Part shown: positions 10,531 through 22,045 of the stretch, piece after piece
How the letters are laid out: the number at the start of each line of letters is the position of its first letter
Numbering within the stretch: the stretch's first letter is position 1
DNA from: Lepus europaeus
Taxonomy: Eukaryota > Chordata > Mammalia > Lagomorpha > Leporidae
Assembly: GCF_033115175.1 (NCBI RefSeq)
Contig: NC_084831.1
Span: 80,671,502 to 80,735,501, forward strand
Direction of reading: 5' to 3'
Length of the DNA stretch: 64,000 bases
Notes under the pieces: model-generated
What the model was told of the DNA's origin: nothing
What the model saw: the letters and a program-made list of their open reading frames with translations, nothing else
Database searches by the model: none
Translations under genes and position numbers: made by a program

Positions 10531-11116
10531 GTACAGGTTTTACGTGACAGATGCAAACTGCTGGCCCAGGGCAGGCTGATGATCCGTCGCTTTTATTGGC
10601 CACTTGTTCAGTATTGTTACGAAGTTAGCATCCCTTCTCATATGGCATAATCCTAAGTGTGTCACTTCAGAAACAATTTTTATGAATATTTTTGAGTGCA
10701 CTGAATAGTTTTGAGTGATAGAAGCCTATTACCTTAATGCTGCCTCATTTGTGTACGTGTAGCATAGATGGGCCTGGTTCTGACGCATGCTCTTTCCATC
10801 TGCAAATCTCTCATGACAGAAAGGGGGAATAGTGATTTTGCAAGGAGACAGCACTTGCTTGTTACAGAAGTGGCCGTGTCCATGTTGTAGGTATACAATT
10901 TGGACTGCTAAGTAATACACATGCAGAACCCAGGATGCTCAGCACACAGTGAATGACGCGCTCATCCTCGACACTTGCTTTAGTTAGATTAGTTGATCAT
11001 GTTAGAATTACAGATTTTTAGGATACCTGGAACATAAACTTTGTATGCAATGATTGTTGCCTACACCTCTACACCTGCATGCTCTCACAGTACTCTTATC
11101 ATCACAACTATTTTTT

Positions 11117-12432
11117 ATTAAACTTTTATTTAATGAATATAAATTTCCAAAGTATAGCTTATGGGTTACAATGGCTTCCCCCCTCCCATAACTTCCCTCC
11201 CGCCCGCAACCCTCCCCTTTCCCGCTCCCTTTCCCCTTCCATTCATGTAAAGATTCATTTTCAATTCTCTTTGTATACAGAAGATCAGTTTAGTATATAT
11301 TAGGTAAAGATTTCAACATTTTGCCCATATAGCAACATAAAGTGAAAAAACTACCATTGGATTACTAATTATAGCATTAAATAGCAATGTACAGCACATT
11401 AAAGACAAAGATCCTACATAATTTTTTTTTCAAATTAATTAATTTTCTATGCCATTTCCATTTTAACACCAGGTTGTTTTTTTTTTCATTTCCAATTCTC
11501 TTTATATACAGAAGATCACTTCAGTATATAATTAGTAAAGACCTCATCAGTTTGTGCCCACACAGAAACGCAAAGTATAAAAATACTGTTTCAGTACTAG
11601 TTATAGCATCACTTCGCTTTAGACGACACATTAGGGACAGATCCCACATGGGGTGTAAGTACACAGTGACTCCTGTTGCTGATTTAACAATTTGACACTC
11701 CTGTTCATGGCGTCAGTAATCTCCCTAGGCTCTAGTCATGAGTTGCCAGGGCTATGGAAGCCTTTAGAGTTCGCTGACTTTGATCTTATTCCGATAGGGT
11801 CATAGTCAAAGTGGAAGTTCTCTCCTCCCTTCGGAGAAGGGTACCTCCTTCTTTGATGGTCCCGTTCTTTCCACTGGGATCTCACTCACAGAGATCATTC
11901 ATTTAGGTCTTTTTTTTTTTTTTCCATGATATCTTGGCTTTCCATGCCTGCTATACTCTCATGGGCTCTTCAGCCAGATCTGAATGCCTTGAGGGCTGAT
12001 TCTGAGGCCAGAGTGTTGTTTAGGACATCTGCCATCCTATGAGTCTGCTGTGTATCCCACTTCCCATGTTGGATCTTTCTCTCCCTTTTTGATTCTATCA
12101 GTTAGTATTAGCAGATACTAGTCTTGTTTGTGTGATCTCTTTGACTCTTAGAGCTATCAGAGCTATCAATTGTGAGCTGAAATTGATCACTTGGACTAGT
12201 GCGATGGCATTGGTACATGCCATCTTGATGGGATTGTGTTGGAATCCCCTGGCACATTTCTAACTCCACCATTTGCGGCCAGTCCGATTGAGCATGTTCC
12301 AAATTGTTCATCTCCTCCCTCTCTTTTTCCACTCTTAGATTTAACAGGGATCACTTTTCAGTTAAATTTAAACACCTAAGAATAATTGTGTGTTAATTAC
12401 TGAGTTCAACCAATAGTACTAGAACAACAACA
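11117..12432 (-). mobile_element. 5'-truncated rabbit L1, 3' UTR and ORF2 end
   Basis: The reverse complement of the rabbit L1 3' region. It starts with TTTTATTAAACTTTTATTTAATG, contains the CCCTCCC-rich G-strand tract, two internal copies of the TATACAGAAGATCA/TTAGTATAT unit (near 11272-11302 and 11503-11530), and ends past GGGATCACTTTTCAGTTAAA. It is flanked by ACAACTATTTTTT at 11104-11116 and 12433-12445, a target-site duplication. It has no functional ORF; the small frames inside it are remnants. Confidence 0.88.
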
Positions 12433-12445
12433 ACAACTATTTTTT

Positions 12446-12857
12446 TTAAAGCAAAAGTTGAACTTTCTGAATTTTCTTCCAGTAATAGCAAGTGCAAAAA
12501 TACAAACCCTAAATCACTTTCCGTTGGTTTTTGTTCTCTGAAGGAATCCTCTTGCCCTTTACCGTACGTTTTCATTACATCTTGTTTCACCTTTCTTAGC
12601 AAAGACCACAGGTGTGGCACCTTGCAGCAGAACAGAAACTTCACCAGTCACTGACTTCAAAATGCAGGTTTTCTGCTTTATGAAAAAGCAGTCGAGCAAG
12701 CAAGGAAAGATCTGATAGTCACTCTTCACTTTGTGATTTGCTATTTTCTTTGAATCAATTGGGATAACCAAGTAACAATGTTGTAAGATATTTCCAGGAC
12801 CTAGCTAACATGCAGTAGGCTTCTAGGTGATGCATTTAGTGCTAAAGAGCCTCTGCA
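12446..12857. other. Intergenic, no recognisable element
   Basis: Unique sequence between an L1 and a C-SINE. Two small minus-strand ORFs (ending near 12771) lack any family resemblance and are not supported. Confidence 0.4.
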
Positions 12858-13155
12858 GGGCAGGCATTCGGTGCAGCTGTTACGATGCGGCTTGGGATGC
12901 CTACATCCTGCATAAGTGTTTCAAATCCTTGCTCCTCAGCTTCCTGCTAGTACATCTTGAGAGGCAATAGATGATGGCTCCAATGGTTGGGTCCTGCCAC
13001 CCATGTGGGAGACTCAGTTGGAGTTGCTGGCTCATGGCTTCAGCCTGGTCCAGCCCTTGCTGTTGTAATGATTTGGAGAGTGAACCAGCAGATAAACGAT
13101 CTCTCTCACTCTCACTCTACCTTCAGTTAGGTGGAAACAAATATTTTTAAATATC
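12858..13155 (+). repeat. C-SINE, older copy
   Basis: Plus orientation: GGCAGGCATTCGGTGCAGC head, TTCCTGCTAGTACATCTTGA, CCACCCATGTGGGAGAC, GGAGAGTGAACCAGCAGAT, and CTCTCACTCTCACTCTACC before a diffuse A/T tail. Confidence 0.87.
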
Positions 13156-14295
13156 CATGAGATCCTCTGGGCCTTTTAATGTAAGGCACTTAACTTCTTT
13201 TTTTTTTTTTTTTTTTTATCCTGGAAATAGAAGCATCAGCCTCTCCCAGGTGTTCAAATTCTGCACATCCAGGACCCACTAGTTGGCCCCACTGTCTTCT
13301 CTGATAGACTTCATTTCATGGTGAGTCTGCCCTTTCACTTCTCCAGACACCTAATTGCGTTTGGAGGTTAAAATCAAGTTTTCCTATAATAGCATGGTTG
13401 ACATTGAGATGCAGTTTTTGAGTTCTATTATATTCCAATTCCAAAGTCATGTTCAACAGTAAGAAATAAAACAAGACAGCTAATCCTGATCTTAACAGTT
13501 GGATGTGTTCTCAGAAATTATAAATTGCTTGTTTGAAGTCAATGAAGAACCAGTGTTAAACGTGGGGGCCCAACCCAGAACCATCAGTTTATAGGTTCCT
13601 TCAGTACAGCACAGGAAAGGACGGGCTGTGTGCTTCTTGAGGCGGACTGGGTTCTGCCATTTTTCCCAAAGGGATTGTTCAGGGTCTCGGTGGATCCCAA
13701 GCTAAGCAGTTTGGACTTTTAACCTATGGGTGGTGGAGGCTGGAGTAGTCACGTTTGAGTCTGTGAACCATAGTTCCAGCAGTGTAAAGTGTGGGCTTAT
13801 GAGCTGGATGTCAGGACCACAAAACCTGTGAGCAAGTGACTGCAATTGTCAGGGGCAGTGATGGTAAGGATGGGGTGAAGCAGATCGATCCGAGGCTCGG
13901 AGACCCCGCACCTGGGGACTGCTGAGATGCGGTCAGTAAATGAGTGGAGGTGATAACTGAGGTGAGTAGCACATTGGCTCTGTACAAATTTACACCCTCC
14001 CTTGCCTTTCCCCCAGTCATTCAATGCTGGTTATATTCTAAGTCATTATAGAATAGACCAATGTTTGCCCAAGGAACCTGGGATCACAAAGACAGAATGC
14101 CACTGTTGTCCTACCAAATGATTCCCTCACCTCTTTTGTTCATTAAAGTTTTGTCAGCTGGGTTAGGGGTTAGTAAGGAGAGCCCCCCTGCAACTTCCCT
14201 ACTATGATTTGATAATCACGGCTTCTGGTAAACACCATTCAACTTGAACTTCTGCTTTATATCTGACTTCTCTAAAGCAGAAGCTTAGAAAAATA
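13156..14295. other. Intergenic unique sequence with a T run
   Basis: A T run of about 19 lies at 13199-13217, with no adjacent SINE end or visible target duplication. The rest is unremarkable; overlapping minus-strand ORFs at 13797-14024 are not supported. Confidence 0.4.
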
Positions 14296-14593
14296 CTTTT
14301 AAAGATTGATTTATTCGAAAGGCACAGTGACAGAGAGAGCTTCCTCCTGCTGGTTCGCTCCCCAAATGCTTGCCAAGTCAGGCCTAGGCCAGACAGTAGC
14401 CAGGAGCCAAGAACTCCATCCTCATCTCCCACATGGTTGGCAGGAGACCAGATATGTGGGCCATCTTCTACTGCTTTCCCACGTATATTAGCAGGGAGCT
14501 AGATTGGAAGTGGAGCAGCCAGGACGAACCAGCACTCATGGGATGCTGGCACCTCAAGGGGCAGCTTAACCCACTGTGCCACAGCACCTGCTC
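14296..14593 (-). repeat. C-SINE
   Basis: Reverse copy: TTTAAAGATTGATTTATTCG tail side, GGTTCGCTCCCCAAATG, CCAGGAGCCAAGAAC, TTAGCAGGGAGCTAG and CCACTGTGCCACAGCACC head. Confidence 0.9.
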
Positions 14594-15770
14594 CGGAACT
14601 GTAAAAATTGAAGTCCTGGCTAGAAATGTACTTCACTAGCGCTGAGAGCTTTACAGGGAAATGGAGTTAAGTGTAGTTGGATTAATTTTCCTTTTAGGGT
14701 TTCAGTAAAGAGTTTCAGCAACTGGGTTTCTAGAACTGTCAGCCTGTGATCAGAGAGGCTAGCGAAGTAAAAGGATGAGCTGTCAGTATAGTAACTGATT
14801 CAAGCTAAGCCTTGTTGCTAACTGACCTTCTAGGTCTTGCTGCTAACTAATGCCTTGCATGAAGCAGGCGACGTACTAACAAATACTTTGAACTGAAAGA
14901 ATGTTAGAGTTTCTCTCCCTGCGGGGCAGATCCAAGAGCGATTATCCTGGGTTCTAAATCTCAGGTTGGTTCTGTATCTCTGCCTCTGTGTTTCTCTCCC
15001 TCCACTTTCTTTTTTTCCAACTTAAATCACTCAATCCCTTGGTGGAAACTTGACATCAAAGAAACTGCCAGTAGAACTCTTAATTTGTGACTTATAAAAG
15101 AAAAAAAAAAAAGAGTACCTTCTTAAAGTACCAAGTTAAAGCTTTAACCTGCATCTAATTAAGTGCTCAAATCTGGCAAAGAGTAGACTTACAGTCCCCA
15201 AGTGACTGGCTTCTGAACTTAGGTTTGCTTTTACAAATGTGAACCAATTTGACCTGTATCTGGGTATTTCATGTTGCATCCCTAGAGATTTATTTCAAGC
15301 ATTTGTGACGATAACATTTAATTTGTATCCGTTTTATTGATCCTGGGTGTCCCCTTGCTAACACAGTCCAGCCAGATTGAGTGGCACAAAACAACAACCA
15401 GGAAAAAAAAAAAAAAACACTGGAGAGTTTTCAGAGTCTTCAGGCATTTGAAACCATTGGAAGACTCTCAAAACTACTTGCAGTAACCAAGCTCACCAAT
15501 AATTCCCATGGACACAGGCAGAGCCTTTCTGAAAATGGCTGACCGGAAGTAAGTGACATTTTATTCAACCAAGAGTAACCAGAGACAGATTCCACCCCCC
15601 CTCCTTTAAAAGTAATTTAAAATCCTCAAGAGAATTAGTAATTAGGTCTCTTGGCATAGCATGGTAATCTGATCAGACTGTCCTGCCCGTAAACAGTGAA
15701 AGAACAGGATGTTGATTCATTCAAGTAGATTTTTAAAAGAGGCCATGGACTTTAAACTCCATCAGTCAGC
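14594..15770. other. Intergenic unique sequence
   Basis: Contains A runs at about 15100-15112 and 15402-15416. I see no gene, repeat family or structured element. Confidence 0.4.
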
Positions 15771-15890
15771 CTCTCTCTCTCTCTCTCTCTCTCCTCTCTC
15801 CTCTCTCCTCTCTCCTCTCTCCTCTCTCCTCTCTCCCCTCTCCCCTCTCCCCTCTCCCCTCTCCCTTCTCTCCTCTCTCCTCTCTCCCTG
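15771..15890. repeat. Homopyrimidine microsatellite (CT)n and (CTCTCC/CTCCCC)n
   Basis: About 120 bases of C/T only on the plus strand: a CT run, then CTCTCCT units, then CTCTCCC units. The mirror-symmetric homopurine/homopyrimidine make-up can adopt triplex (H-DNA) structure. It is followed at once by a TTTCTTTGTAG acceptor-like sequence. Confidence 0.95.
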
Positions 15891-16409
15891 TTTCTTTGTA
15901 GCACCTCAGACAAGAACAGTGGTTACAGATTTGGCCGGTTGCATTTCTGCTTCCATTTTACCAGTGCTGATGGCACCCTGTTTGACCATTTGAATACTGC
16001 TGGGGCCCTGCAGTCAGTCTGTACCGTCTGATAGGGATCTTCCTGGAGGACAAGATGAGGTTAGATTGGTCTCTCTGGGAGCCAACCCTTCATTTTGTCA
16101 GGACATTATACCAGAGGCCTGAGGACTGCCGAGAGCAAAGTGGAAACGGAGCCCGGCCACTCCTCTTATCAGGATTCCCAGTTGGTTCCACATTAAGCAG
16201 TGGCGCACTCTATGGTAAAAAGGATTTGAATAATAAATTGGATCAGAAGCCAAGAAGGAGGTCCCTGCCACCTACCCAGGACTGGGATATGTGTCTCACG
16301 TGTTATAATTTTATTACCATTTTTTTGTTGTTTTTATCCAAGAAAAAGACAACTCTCTTTTTCATGGGGTCAGTGGGTATTGTTAGTTACTTTGTTTTTT
16401 TCATTTGAT

Positions 16410-16690
16410 ATTTTTTGAGTCCCACTGTGCACCAGGCACTGTGCTATGGCCACCTTATACACCATGAACTTCAGCCTTTGCAATAATGCTATTCAATCCT
16501 ATACAGGTGTCCAGAACTTTGCAACTTAAAACAGCACTTTGACATCCTTCCTCTCATCGGAGGCCCACGTGGAAGTTGTGGTAGATACCATGACCCTCAT
16601 TTTGCAGCTGGAACTGGCACAGCTAGTACGCGGAGGATGGTCTGCAGCCCTCAAGTCCCCGTCTGCCAACCCCGATGCCTGTGTGTTCTG
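16410..16690 (-). repeat. MIR fragment, reverse
   Basis: TGTGCACCAGGCACTGTGCT, later CAATCCTATACAGG and CTCATTTTGCAGCTGGAACT, in the order expected of a reversed MIR. Heavily diverged. Confidence 0.6.
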
Positions 16691-16879
16691 TGCCTGTCTC
16701 GAGAAGTAAGCAGCAGGAACTCGGAGGCAGATCAAATGCTCCGGTGGTTCTTAGACCGCGGTCCTGTCTGGGTCGGCAGCTGAGACTCCAGACCTTGTGT
16801 GTAGGGGCTAGCAATCTGTGAGGTAACAAAGTACCCAGGTGCCTTGGGCAAGGGCAGAAGTTCAACCACAGGACTGGTT

Positions 16880-17005
16880 TACAGATGAGATGACGGGAAC
16901 CCTAGCTGAGTTTAACGTTGGTGGTTACATTACCCACCGAAAGTCTCTTGTAACAAAAGTCAAGAGCTAGGATTTGAACCCAGGACTGTCTGGCTCCAAT
17001 GCTGT
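16880..17005 (-). repeat. MIR fragment, reverse
   Basis: TTTACAGATGAGATGACGGG followed about 90 bases later by GATTTGAACCCAGGACTGTC and TGGCTCCAATGC. This is a typical reversed MIR core-to-head. Confidence 0.7.
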
Positions 17006-17095
17006 CTTTCTACAGTGGGTCACCTTCTAGTCTAGTCCACATTACGTTCTTGAAAAATTCCTCTCTGAGAAGAGAGCAGGTCAACGAAAAGAAAA

Positions 17096-17390
17096 GGGGA
17101 GGACATTTGGCTTCATGGTTAGCTTGGGAGGCCCACATCCCACATCAGAGTGCCTGGGTTCAAGTCCCAGCTCTGCTCTTAATGCCGGCTTCCTGCTAAT
17201 GCAACTCTGAGAGGCAGTAGGAGATGACTCAAGTACTGGGTCCCTGCCATACCCTGTGGGGGACCTGGATGGGGTTCCTGGCTCCCAACTTCGGCCCCTT
17301 GGCCATTGCAAACATCTTGGGAGTGAACCAATGGGTGAGAGCTCCTCTGTCTGTCTCTCTACCTCTCAAAGCAAAATCTAAAAATGTTTA
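17096..17390 (+). repeat. C-SINE
   Basis: Plus copy: TTGGCTTCATGGTTAGC, GCCTGGGTTCAAGTCCCAGC, GGCTTCCTGCTAATGC, GGGAGTGAACCAATGGGTG, and CTCTACCTCTCAAAGCAAA at the tail. Confidence 0.9.
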
Positions 17391-17878
17391 AAGGAAGAAT
17401 AGGTCTCTGGATGAGCTTTTCAGGAGTAAGGCACAAATGCTTTTGTTCTTCCAGTGAGTTTCTGTCCTCCATGTGAGATGAACATGGAAGACAGCCCTCA
17501 AAATGATTCCTTGATGCTTAGGAAAGACCCAGAAGCCTTAGGAACAGAGCTGAAGGTCCAAAATGGCTGTCCTGAGTAGGCATATTTCATCCAGACCTCT
17601 GCTATGGAGGGCATGGGCTGGGTGTTCCTGGTCGCACCTGGCACTTGACCGTGATGGGTTTCCTGGAAGAGAGTGCCTCGCCCTGGCTGGGCACCCTCCG
17701 TGGAGCTGTGAGTTGATGCAACTCGGAGATCTGGCTGCAGTCCTTGTTGGCCGTGTCCCCCGGCAGACTCTCAGCCTGTGGTTGTGGACTCTTCCAGCTG
17801 TGGGGTCAGGGAAAGCTGCCCACCTGTTTCTCCCCAATTCTATCTGCTTTCTTTTTTCTTTTTCTTTTTTGTTTTTGT
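17391..17878. other. Intergenic unique sequence
   Basis: No repeat family recognised. A long plus-strand frame (17563-18474) starts here but runs straight through the next C-SINE in reverse, so it is not evidence of a gene. Confidence 0.45.
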
Positions 17879-18208
17879 TTAAAGATTTATTTATTTATTT
17901 GAAAGTCAGAGTTACAGAGAGGCAGACACAGGCACAGAGAGAGAGAGAGAGGTCCTCCATCCACTGGTTCACTCCTCAAATGGCTGCAGCAGCCGGGGTT
18001 GAGCTGATCCGAAGCCAGGAGCCAGGAGCTTCCTCCAGGTCTCCCATGATGGTACAGGGGCCGAAGGACTTGGGCCATCTTCCACCACTTCGCAGGCCAC
18101 AGCAGAGAGCTGGATTGGAAGTGGAGCAGCCGGGACTCAAACTGGCGCCCATATGGGATGCCAGCACTGCTAACAGCAGCTTTACCCACTACACCACAGC
18201 GCCGGCCC
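17879..18208 (-). repeat. C-SINE, well preserved
   Basis: Reverse copy with an intact AAAGATTTATTTATTTATTT tail side, GAAAGTCAGAGTTACAGAG, GGTTCACTCCTCAAATGGC, GCCCATATGGGATGCCAGC and the ACACCACAGCGCCGGCCC head. Confidence 0.95.
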
Positions 18209-18442
18209 TCTTTTTTTTCCTTTTTGAATCAAGAGCTCAACCCAAGGGTCCATCCACAGTTCAAGGGGCTTCCAGGGAAATCAGGGTGGCTCCCCTCCCA
18301 GCATGGCAGCCAGTGAGCTCTCAGGAGAGCTCAGCAGAGAGCATCCTCAGGTGCACTGAGTCTCCTCCCAGCCCTGGACAAAGGACACCCACCGCCTGGG
18401 TACGGAGCACTCCCCACGTCCTGGCACCGCACAGGGGACTGT

Positions 18443-18618
18443 GCTTTGGTGATCTCATCCTCTCAACCCTGTGAGGACGGCACTGCTACCAGACCCCTTC
18501 TACAGATGAGGAAAACGAGGCTCATGGAGACCCAGACAGATACTTCGTCCCGGTCACACGAGCAGGATTCGAATCCGGGTCTGATTGCAAATTTTCCACT
18601 TTTAACCACTGTGGGACA
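18443..18618 (-). repeat. MIR, reverse
   Basis: TCTCAACCCTGTGAGGACG, TACAGATGAGGAAAACGAGG, TCACACGAGCAGGATTCGAA and TTTTAACCACTGTGGGAC appear in correct order. Confidence 0.88.
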
Positions 18619-20945
18619 TGGCTCTGACAGCTGTGGCAGGCAGGAGGAGGCTCTGGTGGGAAAGGCTTGTCTTTTTTCCAGTCTCTCTAACACAGCCCTG
18701 TGTGGTTTGGCAACAGGAGTGGGCACGGGGCTGGGGCCCTCACCCATGTGTGCCAGCAGTGGCTGCAGCTCAGGGGCAGTCTCCACCCACAGGAACTAGA
18801 AGTTAGGAGGGGCAGCTTGAGGCCATTTGCTTATCTGGCAGTGCTGCTGGTCTATATCTCTAACTTCCCAGGTTAATAATTGGTAGTAACCAGGTGCCCA
18901 ACCTCTGTGTTGTGAAACTCCATGACCGCGCCTCACTTGTGCTTTCCAGTGGGCCCAAGAGGGAGCACAGAGCAAGGCCGAATCCTTGTCCCCCGGGGTC
19001 AGCCCGTGCACCTTGTGATTCCCCCAAGGTGCTCAGGTTTCACCAGCCTCCATGCGCCAACCTTGCGGTTACACGACAGCTTCCATGGTGAGGGCTGCTC
19101 TGGGGCAGTAGAAGGTGCTGCTCAGAGCAGACCTGGCCCAGCGCCAACGTGGGGACCCAGCAACATCTGCCTGGCTCCCGGTGTCACTGCCCCCAGCTCT
19201 CCCCTTGCCCCTCTGTGGTTACTGCTCACAGGCTCGCTCTCTTCCCATGCCCAGGGGACTTCCTGCAGAGAGGGCTGCGGAGATGCCCGTGGCCACCCAC
19301 TCCAGGCTTGCTGAGGTGGAGAGCTGAACGTCTGTGATGCACGCTAGGTCTGGAACCAAAGGGGTCAAATCTGCCTGGGAGTCCGGGCATCCTCAGCAGG
19401 AAAGAGTGGCCCTGTGGCTTCGCCCTTGCTAAGTGCACCTGCTCTGGTTACACCCAGTGTTGCTGCCCCACCCCCAACATTCCTTTGGTGCCTGAGGGAG
19501 GTTTCCCAGCTCCTCGCTGGCTAACAGATTAGATCCATCTGAGTCACTCGGAGCCTCCCTTTCTTTACTTGGTCCTCTGGGTCTGGGTGGCCCAGGCCTT
19601 GTGCCAAATCCACTACCGTTAATAGTCATACTATTATAATGGCTTTAAGCCTTAAATTTCATTTTTTCCAGAAGCTCTCAGGTCTTTAACAAGTTCAAGA
19701 AATATGCTACAGTCCAAAAAAAAAAAAAAGAAAAAAAAAGAAACCGAAAGAAAATATACACCTTATTGCCATTCTATTCCTTCCTCGCCTTGTATTGTGG
19801 CAAAGCTTTGTAAACTTGAGTGGGAGACAGGAGGGTTGCTCATCACCTCAGGCCCCTCCAGTTTTTCCCGTCTTCCCTTTCTCTGGCTTTGCACCTTAAA
19901 GACCTGGGCCTGCATCAGGACGCATCTAATGCACTTGGAAGAAGAGATAAAAGTTCAAGGTGATGATGTTTGCTGCTCATGGCCCATGAGATTGTGGGCC
20001 TCACAGGGGCTCCCTCGGCCCAGCTCATTGTGCGGCTTTGGACAGACAACAAGGATGACCTGCAGCAGATGTCATGAAGGACAGAATTGTCTAGAAAGGC
20101 CAGAGTTGGGGGTTGGCTGCACACAGGTGGTGAAGAGCAACACAGAGCAGAGCCTGGCCAGCTGGGCTTGGGAGTGGGGTGATTGGAAGGGGGCGGTGCC
20201 AGAGGTGGGCGTGGCCAGGACCTGCCCTCCTTTTAAGGATCCAGCCCCTTGTTTTATGCAGCAGAGAATTCATCTTGGAGCAAACAAAACAGCCTCCAGT
20301 TCTGGCTGCTGCTCCTTTCTCACTGGGGGTTCCTACCATGCGCACAAGGTTTTGTTGTCATTGCACTGAGGGAGAGAAGCTATCTAGCACTAAATAAATA
20401 GTAAGATGTGACCTGGCTCAAGCTTGCTCTTCACGCTGATGACAGAGTTGTCTTCCAGAGAGAAACACCCCTGTGGCTCCCTGTCTCACAAAGACTCCGG
20501 GACTCCCTACCAGAGTGATGAGGGACTTCAGCCCTTGAAGGAAGCAGTCAAGTCCTTCTACGATGACAACGTGTCCCTGTCTGCCCTGACAACCCTCTTT
20601 GCTGCTGCGGCTCCCTCATGACCTTGGCCTTCACCCTGCTTCTCTCCCCGCTGTCTTTGCAAAGTCTCACCATCCAAGCCCTGGGCTCAGACACGAGCTC
20701 TCTGGGACAGTCTATTCAATCCTGACTGTCTGAATCTGTTGTTCCTCTCACTGCACCCCTAAGCCCCTTGCTCCTGCCTGTGTTCAGTGGCCATGACAGG
20801 TGAAGCACAAAGTTTAGGAATGAGCCTGACTCTGTCCGTCACCTGCCATGTTGCTTTAGGGACATCACTCATCTCTATTTTCTTCTGCTACAGAAAGTGA
20901 AACCCAAGCCTCCATTACCCAACAGTCATATGTTTTGTTTTGTTT
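18619..20945. other. Intergenic unique sequence, moderately GC-rich to ~19600
   Basis: Higher GC than the flanks from about 18600 to 19600, but without CpG-island density. An A-rich simple run lies at about 19715-19760. Several overlapping short ORFs occur on both strands; none has domain, splice or codon features I can defend. Confidence 0.4.
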
Positions 20946-21257
20946 TTGAAGATTTATTTATGTAGTTGAGATGCAGAGTTACAGACAGAGAGAGGGAGAG
21001 ATCTTCACCCACTGGTTCACTCTCCAAATGGCTGCAACGGCTGGAGCTGGGCCAATCAACACCAGGAGCTAGGAGCTTCTTCCAGGTCTCGCACATGAGT
21101 TCAGAGGCCCAAGGACTTGGGCCATCTTCTACTGCTTTCCCAGGCCATCAGCAGAGAGCTGGAATGGAAGTGGAGCAGCCAGGGCTCAAACTGGTGCCCA
21201 TATGGATGCCAGCGCCGCAGGTGGAGATGGAAGCTACTGTGCTACAGCGCCAGCCCC
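20946..21257 (-). repeat. C-SINE
   Basis: Reverse copy: GAAGATTTATTTATGTAGTT, CACTGGTTCACTCTCCAAATG, CAGCAGAGAGCTGGAATGG and GTGCTACAGCGCCAGCCCC head. Confidence 0.93.
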
Positions 21258-21466
21258 AGTCGTGAGGTTAGACTGAAGGTCAGGTTTCTGAAGTCCTTGG
21301 GGGAGGAAAGCTGTGGGTGAGCGGTGGGCGTGGGTATTTCCCATGTGTGTTCCAGGTCTCGTCAACATGTGCATCTTCCCCTGAGGTGGCAAGCTGTAGG
21401 TCAAGAACTGTGCTAGCTGGTCCTTGACATGTTCAACATCCAAGTCCAACACTGCATCGTGTTGTG

Positions 21467-22045
21467 GCTCATTCATTTGCAATGGGAAAATAGGGATAAG
21501 GACATATACGTGTGTGTCACGTGTAATATGCAAAAGAGCTAACAAAAGTGTGGAGAGTGGTAACCTGACCCTATGGCAATGGGCAGTGCCCCATGACTGT
21601 ATCCCCACTTCTGAACTCCTTTCTAGGAGCGCCCTGGGGTTGGGTCCCAGCAGGAAGCCGGCCTCTCTGCATCAACCACTCCAGAGGAAGAGAAGAACAG
21701 GGAGGGAGCACTTTGCCCTGGAGAGCACAGTTGCCATCATCCGATGATCACGGGGCTGCCCTCCTCTCCTGGCTCTCCAGGCTCCCATGGTAACTGGAGA
21801 AGATCCCACAGGGAGACAGTGTGGCGTTTCCTTGCTCTTGTTTCTACTGAATTCCAGGCTCGAGTGGCACATGGACAACACTGCTTCCTAGCGTGGCATC
21901 GCATAAACGGGCTGGAAGAGGTGGCTTAATAAGACCCCCATAAAGATAAGAGAAGCGGTGGAAAGAATCGACGATGCTGCTTCCTCTCCAATATCTGCCA
22001 TGCATCACGGCCCAGCGGAAGGAAGAATTTGAGTCCCCAGGGACA
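21467..22045 (+). repeat. Direct duplication, copy A (uninterrupted)
   Basis: The block from GCTCATTCATTTGCAATGGG to GAGTCCCCAGGGACA recurs in the same orientation at 34210-35233. By eye I count roughly 17-20 differences over about 580 bases, near 3 percent, including a few one-base indels. It is not a repeat family I recognise; it is probably a local segmental duplication, or a low-copy repeat seen twice. ORFs at 21593-21793 and 34732-34980 match each other only because of this duplication. Confidence 0.9.

Noticed and set aside
13199..13217. T run as another truncated SINE
   Set aside because: Unlike 10492-10530, no GACAGGCAGAG remnant and no flanking target duplication were found.
17563..18474. 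303-residue open frame on the plus strand
   Set aside because: Its middle third (17879-18208) is a reversed C-SINE, and the rest has no domain or splice support. The open frame comes from the SINE lacking stops in this phase.
21593..21793. Short ORF with a near-identical partner at 34732-34980, suggesting a conserved peptide
   Set aside because: The similarity is fully explained by the DNA-level duplication; differences do not favour silent positions in any visible way, and there is no coding context.
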